DNA of 6,563 nt, taken from Bacillota bacterium (lineage in GTDB: Bacteria; Bacillota; Sulfobacillia; Sulfobacillales; Sulfobacillaceae). The translations under genes and the position numbers were made by a program. Position 1 is the stretch's first letter. Every line of letters starts with the position of its first letter. Below, piece after piece: positions 1 through 5,163 of the stretch. Where the stretch lies: contig JAKADI010000095.1 in NCBI GenBank assembly GCA_021820675.1, positions 1 to 6,563 on the forward strand, read 5' to 3'. A model generated the notes under the pieces. That model was given only the letters and a program-made list of their open reading frames with translations. It was not told the DNA's origin and searched no databases.

Positions 1-110
1 TGTTCCATTAAGAACGTTCTAGCGTGCCTTCCCAGTTCCCTACTTCCCAAGATGTCGGTGCCCATCCACGTCTTTACATCAATAGTTTGAAGACTCTCGA
101 TGGCATTCAT
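1..110 (-). CDS. STAS-like DUF4325 family protein, N-terminal fragment
   Basis: The frame starts at an ATG that shares one base with the stop codon of the upstream ATPase gene (TAATG). It stays open for 36 codons to the left edge, so the gene is cut by the window. The visible N-terminus contains the stretch GTDILGSRELGRHARTFL (residues about 17-34). This resembles the start of DUF4325 STAS-like proteins, where a GSRxxGRxxR-type segment precedes the beta strand and helix of the STAS fold. Genes of this type are often found directly after STAS/HATPase genes, as here, which strengthens the call. No biochemical function is established for the family to my knowledge. A regulatory binding partner or target of the upstream ATPase, by analogy with anti-sigma antagonist pairs, is inference. 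The one-base overlap implies translational coupling. Confidence 0.6.
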   Translation of the reverse strand, partial: MNAIESLQTIDVKTWMGTDILGSRELGRHARTFLME

Positions 111-1006
111 TAATCCTCGACCTCCCATAGATCGTCATCACCCAAATCGTCCGGATGTCCAAGAATCTCTTCCATATCTAACTTCTTCCGTAAATCCAAA
201 GTGCAACTAATTGTCGTGCCAGGCCACGAGATAGGTATTTCGCTAATCTCAACGTTTTGTTGCTGGATAACTGCTATAGCCCTTCCACTAATAACCACGA
301 GTCTTGCGTGGCGGCCACTATGGCTCACGATCATTTTAACTAAGTATAACCCATTTCCAGCGCCATCAGTCCCTTTTTTGGAGGACCATCCCTTTCGGAG
401 GCCTAGTTCTAGGGCCTCTGTATCAGGGGACTTCCATGTCGGAATGGATTCGTGGATACTTCCGGAGAAGCCAATCCCGGTATCACACACTGCAATCTGA
501 ACAACGTCTTTGCTAGGAAACACCTGCGCAAATACTAGCCCGCCGTTAGGAGCCATTGCATGAACGATCACGTTACCTATCAACTCGTTGAGAGACCAAC
601 TCGTAGCCCATTGGACTCCCTGTTCCAAACTCGATCGTCGTAAAATACTCTTGATGTCGTTAACTACGCGCTCGATGCCGTCGTGTTCCTGGACCCAGAC
701 CGCTGGAATAAATCTGCCATCTGCATCATGCTCAAAGAACTCTAAGCGATCGGTAAACCCGAACATGTCCGCAAATCTCATACGTTGCAAATAAGAATAA
801 ACCGTAGAATCAGGAGGAACGGTGTGCCACTGACTCATGGCAGCCAACGTCGCAAGAGGTGCTACACCTCCTGGCTCGACCCATTCAAGCCGACTGAAAG
901 AAACGTCGCATCGACGCTCACATATCAACCGATTGATCCACTGTTCTCCCCTCATTAAGCCATCTATTAGGGTATCTTCCGTCAACTGTCTAGGAATTGA
1001 TATCAT
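110..1006 (-). CDS. ATP-binding protein: STAS-like N-terminus plus GHKL (HATPase_c) domain
   Basis: This 298-residue soluble protein shows no signal peptide or membrane segment. Residues about 34-57 (DVSFSRLEWVEPGGVAPLAT onward) follow the beta-strand-to-helix pattern of STAS domains. Residues about 130-270 hold a GHKL ATPase fold: an N box with N140, E141, N145 and H149; a G1 box CDTGIGF (174-180); a G2 box GAGNGLYLVK (216-225); and a final strand PGTTISCTL (262-270). There is no histidine phosphoacceptor (DHp) domain and no sensor domain, so it is not an ordinary sensor kinase. It is closer to SpoIIAB/RsbW-like kinases or ATP-gated conformational switches. The last 20 residues are strongly acidic (GDDDLWEVED). 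It overlaps the downstream DUF4325 gene by one base, suggesting that the two products act together. GGAG sits 5 bases before the ATG. The substrate and process are unknown; stress or phage response is only a possibility. Confidence 0.8.
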   Translation of the reverse strand: MISIPRQLTEDTLIDGLMRGEQWINRLICERRCDVSFSRLEWVEPGGVAPLATLAAMSQWHTVPPDSTVYSYLQRMRFADMFGFTDRLEFFEHDADGRFIPAVWVQEHDGIERVVNDIKSILRRSSLEQGVQWATSWSLNELIGNVIVHAMAPNGGLVFAQVFPSKDVVQIAVCDTGIGFSGSIHESIPTWKSPDTEALELGLRKGWSSKKGTDGAGNGLYLVKMIVSHSGRHARLVVISGRAIAVIQQQNVEISEIPISWPGTTISCTLDLRKKLDMEEILGHPDDLGDDDLWEVED

Positions 1007-1011
1007 GTCGT

Positions 1012-1021
1012 CTCCATTATA
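1012..1021 (-). promoter_or_regulatory. TATAAT -10-like box abutting a GGAG ribosome site before the ATPase gene
   Basis: On the minus strand a perfect TATAAT (1016-1021) is followed at once by GGAG (1012-1015) and, five bases later, the ATG of the ATPase gene. The best -35 match at a 16-base spacer is TTCGGA, which is weak. If the TATAAT is used, transcription would begin only a few bases before the ATG. The ribosome site would then be outside the message, giving a nearly leaderless transcript. Otherwise the box is chance and the promoter lies further upstream. Seen directly: both motifs and their spacing. Use as a promoter is inference. Confidence 0.35.
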
Positions 1022-1149
1022 CTTTTACACTTTTATTTCCGAATAAGCATAACGGAGCCAGTTCTTCGAATGCAAACTGCTTGTCTGAGGGATATTGGAT
1101 CTAAGATGTCGGAATCACCGGACCAATCGTCAGGTGGCGGACGCTAACC

Positions 1150-1183
1150 TTTGCGGGACTAACCGGCTTGTTTGTCCCGTAAA
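1150..1183. repeat. Strong imperfect hairpin
   Basis: The arms TTTGCGGGAC (1150-1159) and GTCCCGTAAA (1174-1183) pair over ten positions, with one G-T pair when read as plus-strand RNA. Inside them, after a T-T mismatch, AAC and GTT pair and leave a six-base loop, CGGCTT. Neither strand has a T run after the stem, so it is not a typical intrinsic terminator. It lies in the intergenic stretch upstream of the ATPase gene. It could be a protein-binding site, an RNA structure or the end of a mobile element. Confidence 0.5.
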
Positions 1184-1621
1184 AGTCGCGACGGCTTCCA
1201 GTAGTTAGACCCGTAACAAGTCTTGCGCAGTGTTAGATATTACCACTAACGCGGTGCAGGAGTATATGAAGAAACGAGCGAACAACCCTCATAGATTTGC
1301 AGGATTCCCTTGAGCGCCAAAGCGTTCGTGCGGAAAGCACATTGCTCCCTCAGGAATCTTGTGCCAAAATGGGGTTCACTGAACACTAGACTAAAAATGC
1401 CTATGTCGTCATCACTCAAATCACAACGGTCGGTTGCCGGTGGGACGTCTGTGACGGCCATAGGGATGATCCCTGAAGTCGCCAAGCGCTGGTCCATACT
1501 GGGGCCGCGTTGGCGGAGGACGTCCGCGATCGCTGTAAGCGTCAAATCTTACCCACATTCCATTCCGCGCGGTTGAACCGCATACTTGAGTTAACACACC
1601 GATTAAAGGAGTGAAATACCG

Positions 1622-1723
1622 ATGACGACCCCGGAATGTGAAACGCTCCAACAGGTCTGGTATGCGCGGATACAGGTGGCCTCAGTGGGCCCCAATGGTG
1701 TCAGCCGCGCGGGCTCAAGGTGA
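1622..1723 (+). CDS. Short open frame (33 residues) with a good ribosome site; possibly the start of a frameshifted gene
   Basis: AAAGGAGTG at 1605-1613 is a strong ribosome site, with GGAG ten bases before the ATG at 1622. The frame encodes MTTPECETLQQVWYARIQVA and 13 more residues before TGA at 1721. Another frame on the same strand stays open across that stop and reads on as AQGEATALLVKDEILNTIAP and beyond. A single frameshift near 1700-1720 could therefore join the two into one longer protein. I do not recognise either part. The good ribosome site supports past or present translation; the short length and the lack of a domain argue against an intact gene. The segment before it ends in a stop codon overlapping the ribosome site, as in an operon. 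Confidence 0.25.
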   Translation: MTTPECETLQQVWYARIQVASVGPNGVSRAGSR

Positions 1724-1733
1724 AGCCACGGCA

Positions 1734-1919
1734 CTATTGGTTAAGGATGAAATCCTCAACACAATTGCACCTCGAGGACTCGGGACGTATTTTAAAAAAC
1801 TTCCCTATCGTCCTTCGGTTTCCCCGGCGATCCAGGCAAACAACCGACGGAATTTCCTCGATCCGCGATTCCACGTGATAGGCGCGATCTTCTTCGCACG
1901 TCAGGCAATATTTCGTCAT
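1734..1919 (-). CDS. Small CxxC protein, possible remnant of a YgiT/MqsA-like zinc-ribbon protein
   Basis: The 61-residue frame starts at an ATG with only a weak upstream site (AGAAGTGA). It begins MTKYCLTCEEDRAYHVESRI. The order KYCxTC, then Tyr-x-Val-Glu-x-Arg at a short distance, is like the N-terminal zinc-ribbon half of YgiT/MqsA-type antitoxin-like proteins. The second CxxC pair and the helix-turn-helix expected after it are absent; only isolated Cys residues occur later (C42, and a CNC further on). No toxin gene lies beside it. It could be a truncated antitoxin, a small zinc-binding protein or chance. It overlaps other open frames on both strands, none of which looks better. Confidence 0.22.
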   Translation of the reverse strand: MTKYCLTCEEDRAYHVESRIEEIPSVVCLDRRGNRRTIGKFFKIRPESSRCNCVEDFILNQ

Positions 1920-2028
1920 CTCGTTCACTTCTGGGCCGTAATGAATATTGGAGTCGAAACTTGGCCTCATGAAAAGACAAACAAACACACCCCCGGTCGT
2001 CGTCGCATTTCAATTTGACGTAGAGCTC

Positions 2029-2175
2029 GATTCTCCCGCGTGTCGAATCACGATCCAAATTCAGGCCAGCGACGTAGTGGTCTGGAGTCAGAGCAAGGGC
2101 AATTCCTGAAACCGGACATTGGTATCCTATGATACACTCTGCGAAGAAAAGATGACCCGCAAGATGGGGTATAAC
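2029..2175 (-). pseudogene. Possible remnant of a phage-type HNH endonuclease
   Basis: One minus-strand frame reads IPHLAGHLFFAECIIGYQ, then CPVSGIALALTPDHY, then LNLDRDSTRGRI. The order Cys-x-x-Ser-Gly-x-x-Leu, about 15 residues, then Leu-Asp-Arg-(Ile)-Asp-Ser-x-x-Gly resembles small phage HNH nucleases of the CxxTGxxL ... SLDRIDSxxGY type. One residue of the LDRIDS motif is missing and the Asn-Val-Gln-Trp-Val-like strand that should follow is not seen. The surrounding frame has no clear start with a ribosome site. I treat it as a fragment at best, judged from memory of the family pattern. Confidence 0.2.
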
Positions 2176-2432
2176 GATTCGTGATTTTTTCTGCCCTAAG
2201 ATATTGTGGTGTACCGCAGTTCGTGGGCCTTCCTCGCCACCTGAAGCCAAACCAGGCCGGGTTTTTGCCTATGGTTACCCCGACTTTGCTTAGGACGGAG
2301 AAAGCGTACTACTTGTCCGAGCAACACGAGCCCCTCGCAGATGCCCTCGCATTGGGCCCCATTTGAATCGCTTCCAACCGCAGGGTTAAGTCTCGTGCTC
2401 GATTCCATTACGCCATACACGGCCTGTACCAA

Positions 2433-2478
2433 CGGGAGGGACACGGGTACCGCGATTCCCACCATTTTTGTCCCGGCA
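2433..2478 (+). promoter_or_regulatory. T-box-like antiterminator motif in the hom leader
   Basis: About 100 bases before hom the plus strand has GGGTACCGCG (2444-2453), followed after a gap by TTTTTGTCCCGG. T-box leaders of Firmicutes carry AGGGTGGNACCGCG, then a spacer, then a CGTCCC-type arm that forms the competing terminator. Nine bases (GGTACCGCG) match, and an upstream GGGAC (2438-2442) could pair with GTCCC (2470-2474). Against it: the tRNA-binding UGGN reads GGGU, no run of T follows the possible terminator, and I could not place a stem I or specifier loop further upstream. hom is a plausible target for Thr- or Met-responsive T-box control. Confidence 0.25.
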
Positions 2479-2559
2479 AAAACGTGCAAGTCGTAGCAAA
2501 CTATGGCACACTAGAGGCGGTCGGCATAGTTTCTTGGATTACCCACCACCACTTCAAAT

Positions 2560-2572
2560 AGGTGACAGAATG
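2560..2572 (+). promoter_or_regulatory. Ribosome site deciding the hom start
   Basis: AGGTGA at 2560-2565 lies four bases before the ATG at 2570. The frame is open upstream to a TTG near 2468, but those extra 34 residues are not family-like. The Rossmann motif begins seven residues after this ATG, as in other homoserine dehydrogenases. Confidence 0.75.
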
Positions 2573-3685
2573 AAGACAACACACATAGGACTTTTAGGAC
2601 TAGGAACGGTAGGAAAAGGTGTAGCCGAGGCTCTCAGTCATCAACACTCGGTGGTGATTGAAAAGATTTTGGTTCGCTGCACCGATCGTTATCATGCCGA
2701 CCTTCCGCTCACAACCGATGTACGGGATATTCTCGAGAACCCCGAGATTGACATCGTAGTCGAAGTGATGGGAGGCATCGAACCAGCCCACACGTATCTT
2801 GTTGCGGCCCTAGAGCAGGGCAAATCGGTCGTTACGGCCAATAAAGAAGTGATCGCCCGGTTTGGACCCGAACTGATGACTTTAGCCCGTCAAACCCATA
2901 CCACTTTATTATTTGAAGCCAGCGTCGGGGGTGGCTTGCCCATTTTGGATGCGTTAACATGGCACCTGCGTACCATGCCGATCCATGCTATTGAAGGGGT
3001 GGTAAATGGCACCACAAATTTCATTTTACATCAAATGGAACAGGGGATGAATTTTTCCGAGGCACTAAAACGGGCTCAAAATCTAGGATTTGCTGAACAG
3101 GATCCTTCGGCCGACATCGATGGCTGGGACAGTGCCCGGAAGTTAGCCATTCTATCCGGTTTGGCATTTCATACCTGGATCCACCCCGACCAAGGGCAGG
3201 TTACCGGAATTTCCCATGTTCGAAGCTCTCACCTCCAGCGACTCACGCGAATGGGATTCGGTATGCGATTGGTAGGCCGTGTCGAGCGGCATCCCACATC
3301 TCTTGGATTCGTGGTCGCTCCAACCGTGTATCCACTGGGCCACCGGTATCTGACTTTAACGGGATCCCAAAATGCCGTAGGCATCGTATCAGATGCGGGC
3401 ACGACCTGGATTGAAGGTCCGGGAGCTGGAGGATTGGCCACCGCCACCAGCATCGTTTCCGACATCCAGCGCATCCGCTTTATGATTCCAGACCGTGAAC
3501 CGATCCGATTTGAGAATCGTCGGCTGGACCATATCGACGATGCGTATCTAGTCTTTGCCGAAGACCCGAACCAAATATTACCCATTATCCCCGAAACATT
3601 GAAAAGCGGCCCGGGTTTCCTGATCTTACCGTTTCCGCTTCCCCCGGAAGAAGGATTGGTACAGTACCGGTACCGCGCAAAATAG
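2570..3685 (+). CDS. hom: Homoserine dehydrogenase (short form without a normal ACT domain)
   Basis: The enzyme makes homoserine from aspartate-4-semialdehyde with NAD(P)H, the branch step toward threonine and methionine. The 371 residues show the nucleotide-binding motif GLLGLGTVGKGV (7-18), the TANK segment with K92, EASVGGGLPIL (116-126), NGTTNFIL (146-153) and the family signature GFAEQDPSADIDGWDSARKL (173-192). E176, D187 and K191 correspond in spacing to the yeast catalytic and binding residues E208, D219 and K223. GPGAGGLATA (283-292) closes the active-site region. Many bacterial forms run to about 430 residues with a C-terminal ACT domain for threonine feedback. Here only about 55 residues follow the catalytic part; they begin in ACT-like style (DDAYLVFAEDPNQIL) and stop early. 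Feedback inhibition may therefore be weak or absent. No other threonine-pathway gene is adjacent. A T-box-like motif lies upstream, and a hairpin that begins at its last codons ends the unit. Confidence 0.95.
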   Translation: MKTTHIGLLGLGTVGKGVAEALSHQHSVVIEKILVRCTDRYHADLPLTTDVRDILENPEIDIVVEVMGGIEPAHTYLVAALEQGKSVVTANKEVIARFGPELMTLARQTHTTLLFEASVGGGLPILDALTWHLRTMPIHAIEGVVNGTTNFILHQMEQGMNFSEALKRAQNLGFAEQDPSADIDGWDSARKLAILSGLAFHTWIHPDQGQVTGISHVRSSHLQRLTRMGFGMRLVGRVERHPTSLGFVVAPTVYPLGHRYLTLTGSQNAVGIVSDAGTTWIEGPGAGGLATATSIVSDIQRIRFMIPDREPIRFENRRLDHIDDAYLVFAEDPNQILPIIPETLKSGPGFLILPFPLPPEEGLVQYRYRAK

Positions 3686-3706
3686 GGCGGCTAAAGCCGC
3701 CCTATT
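3681..3706. terminator. Bidirectional terminator between hom and the ssp operon
   Basis: A perfect 11-base inverted repeat, AATAGGGCGGC (3681-3691) and GCCGCCCTATT (3696-3706), surrounds a TAAA loop. It includes the hom stop codon (TAG, 3683-3685) and lies 7 bases past the stop of the convergent spore-protein gene. On the minus strand the stem runs into TTTT then GCG, giving a modest U tract. On the plus strand only the terminal ATT is T-rich, so termination of hom may be weaker. The position between convergent genes supports a shared terminator. Confidence 0.8.
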
Positions 3707-3713
3707 CATGGGG

Positions 3714-3929
3714 CTACAAGTGGTGCCGGAGTTCTTCTTCAGCCAGTCGGATAGCTTCGCGTACCAAATTCCCGCATTGTCTGGCGGGAACGCCACCCCA
3801 TCCTTCCCGGCGAACAATATCGTCCACTCCCAGTCGCTCACCAAGTTTCATTTTTGTGGCCTCGGACAGGATTTTTGCCAAGTTACCACCCCCCGCCTTA
3901 TTGTCCCACGGAAGCCTGCTTGCATACAT
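3714..3929 (-). CDS. Small acid-soluble spore protein, SspF-like alpha/beta type
   Basis: SASPs of this type coat and protect DNA in the dormant spore. The C-terminal 55 residues match the family pattern: SEATKMKLGERLGV, then DDIVRREGWGGVPARQCGNL, then VREAIRLAEEEL. This parallels SspF, with its SEEFKYELAKELGF, REGWGGIRARDAGNMV and KRAIEIAEQQL-like segments. The start is uncertain. The ATG used here (71 residues) has AAGAAGG six bases upstream. A TTG at 3881 (55 residues, giving MAKILSEATKMK) follows a GGGGGGTGG stretch and fits the family length better. A third start, TTG at 3950, overlaps the slt stop. It is the last gene of the minus-strand operon, about 17 bases after the transglycosylase stop. 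Its presence argues for an endospore former. Expression in the forespore would need its own promoter or a sporulation-active operon promoter, which I could not identify. Confidence 0.75.
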   Translation of the reverse strand: MYASRLPWDNKAGGGNLAKILSEATKMKLGERLGVDDIVRREGWGGVPARQCGNLVREAIRLAEEELRHHL

Positions 3930-3946
3930 CCCAGGCCTTCTTACCC

Positions 3947-4540
3947 TCAAATTCCCGGCGCCTTTCCAGGTACGGGAAAAAATCCATATAAGGCCCGGTA
4001 AAGGGTTTTAAAAAACAGCACTCGGTGAACAAAATTTTTTGTTTCCACAAAAGGCACACGGGTTGTAGATGTAGTGGAATGACTCAACAATCCTTGACGG
4101 ATCCAGGAACGAACATTGCCAGAGCCTGCATTATACGCCGCCAGCCCCAGCACTTCATTTCCTTGGTAACTCCGCAGCAATTGATTTAAATACCACGTGC
4201 CTAAATGGATATTCACCGCAGGATCATATAAATCACCCGTTTGAATCGCGCGGTGGTCCGCTTTGCTACTAACCCACTGGGCCGTCGAGGGAATCAGCTG
4301 CATCAGCCCAACAGCCCCTTTATCACTAACCGCATCAGGGCGAAAACTACTCTCCACCCGAATGACCGCCGCCACCAGATAGGGACTTAAATGGTTCGCC
4401 TGCGCTTCTTGCCAGATGACGGATCGGTAAGGCATCGGGGCAATGTACCGATACAGCATAGCCACCAGCAAGACAGCTACACTGATCCAGAAAATCCAGA
4501 TTTTGGGCAGCCTTATTCCGTTATGTTGAGGTTGTGCCAT
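3947..4540 (-). CDS. Membrane-anchored lytic transglycosylase, SLT domain
   Basis: The enzyme cleaves the glycan strands of peptidoglycan between MurNAc and GlcNAc, leaving 1,6-anhydro ends. The 197 residues start with a short cytoplasmic stretch and one membrane helix (about 13-31), followed by an extracellular SLT domain of goose-lysozyme-like fold. Motifs: RVESSFRPDAVSDKGAVGLM (61-80) with catalytic E63 and the ES pair, GLMQL (78-82), AAYNAG (134-139) and ETKNFVHRV (166-174). The last stands for the usual PETxxYVxxV motif, with Phe for Tyr. The length is normal for the YjbJ/Slt-like Firmicute group. The first 28 bases overlap the end of coaE, and AGGTGA lies seven bases before the ATG, inside coaE, so translation is likely coupled. 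In this setting it may serve growth, spore cortex or germination; the coaE-slt-ssp order hints at sporulation but does not prove it. Confidence 0.9.
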   Translation of the reverse strand: MAQPQHNGIRLPKIWIFWISVAVLLVAMLYRYIAPMPYRSVIWQEAQANHLSPYLVAAVIRVESSFRPDAVSDKGAVGLMQLIPSTAQWVSSKADHRAIQTGDLYDPAVNIHLGTWYLNQLLRSYQGNEVLGLAAYNAGSGNVRSWIRQGLLSHSTTSTTRVPFVETKNFVHRVLFFKTLYRALYGFFPVPGKAPGI

Positions 4541-5112
4541 AAGCGTGTCACCTGTTCTGTTAGAAGATCCAAAGATCCCTGATTGTCAATAATATGGTCG
4601 GCATAGCGAATTTTTTCATCGATCGGCATCTGTGAGCGAATTCGCCTCAGCGCCTCGGCTTCCCCCAAACGGTCCCGGCGGATGACGCGCTGCAACTGAA
4701 GATGCATGGGCGCGTAAACCACCCAGATTTCATCCACCACCTCGTGCCAATGCCCTTCTATCAAAAGCGGAATATCCAAGACCACGACGGGGTAGCCCTG
4801 TTGGGAAAGCTCGGCCACACGCTGTGCAATGTGTTGCCTGACGACCGGGTGCACCAAGCCGTTAAGGTCTTGCCGTTGCGCCGGGTCTCTAAAGATTCTG
4901 CGGCCCAGTTTTCGACGCAATATTTGCCCGTTAGGGCCCAAAATGCTCCATCCGTAGTGACGCCGCACGGCTTGCCACAAGGCTTGGCCGCGCTGTTGCA
5001 GATCATGGGTCAAGGCATCGGCATCGATTACCGGTGCCCCCAGCTCGCGTAAAATCCGGCTGACTTGGGACTTGCCTGTGCCAATACTCCCCGTCAATCC
5101 AATGACTCGCAT
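4513..5112 (-). CDS. coaE: Dephospho-CoA kinase
   Basis: The enzyme performs the last step of coenzyme A synthesis, ATP-dependent phosphorylation of the ribose 3'-hydroxyl of dephospho-CoA, in the cytosol. The 199 residues match the family length. Motifs: the P-loop GSIGTGKS (8-15) within GLTGSIGTGKS, the DADALTH segment (30-36) for substrate binding, HPVVR (88-92), DIPLLIEG (113-120), the lid region RRDRLGEAEALRRI (145-158), SQMPIDEK (160-167) and ADHIIDNQGS (171-180). A GGGAGG ribosome site lies seven bases before the ATG. The gene follows the solute-binding protein by 51 bases with no terminator and overlaps the transglycosylase by 28 bases. Many Firmicutes place coaE after polA and mutM; those genes are not in this window. 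Confidence 0.97.
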   Translation of the reverse strand: MRVIGLTGSIGTGKSQVSRILRELGAPVIDADALTHDLQQRGQALWQAVRRHYGWSILGPNGQILRRKLGRRIFRDPAQRQDLNGLVHPVVRQHIAQRVAELSQQGYPVVVLDIPLLIEGHWHEVVDEIWVVYAPMHLQLQRVIRRDRLGEAEALRRIRSQMPIDEKIRYADHIIDNQGSLDLLTEQVTRLWHNLNITE

Positions 5113-5163
5113 CGAAGATCCTCCCGCATTCCCGAACTACGATAGGTCCATCCTCTTTTATGG

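Larger units (their letters stand above)
1007..2569. other. Gene-poor stretch between the ATPase gene and hom
   Basis: This 1.56 kb contains no reading frame that I would accept as an intact gene. Frames of 60-150 codons exist on both strands but overlap each other and mostly lack a ribosome site or recognisable domain. The readable pieces are: a strong hairpin near 1150-1183; a plus-strand frame over 1270-1614 interrupted by TAG (1387) and TGA (1474), whose last segment ends just before a good ribosome site; a short plus-strand frame at 1622-1723 with that site; a minus-strand CxxC frame at 1734-1919; a minus-strand HNH-like stretch near 2029-2175; and a T-box-like element near 2433-2478. 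The simplest reading is decayed accessory DNA joined to the leader of hom. I saw no terminal inverted repeats or target duplications marking one inserted element. Confidence 0.6.

Noticed and set aside
1266..1313. 15-codon plus-strand frame with AGGAG before its ATG
   Set aside because: Too short, with a spacing of only three bases, and no downstream intact gene for it to act as a leader peptide.
1246..1545. Minus-strand frame beginning MTLTAIADVLRQRG, reminiscent of the C-terminal part of serine recombinases
   Set aside because: The similarity is confined to about a dozen residues, there is no ribosome site, an in-frame stop precedes it at once, and the rest is unlike any recombinase.
1569..1581. 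Small palindrome GCGGTT-G-AACCGC
   Set aside because: Perfect but short, single copy, and no intact gene nearby to regulate; probably chance.
2181..2366. 61-residue plus-strand frame upstream of hom
   Set aside because: No convincing ribosome site or recognisable domain; it overlaps the possible hom leader region.
2468..2569. N-terminal extension of hom by 34 residues from a TTG
   Set aside because: No ribosome site at that start and the residues are unlike the family; AGGTGA before the ATG at 2570 fits the Rossmann motif position.
3229..3585. 118-residue minus-strand frame inside hom
   Set aside because: Antisense shadow of the hom catalytic region, with no ribosome site or domain.
4702..5052. 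116-residue plus-strand frame opposite coaE
   Set aside because: It is the antisense shadow of coaE, which has all family motifs.
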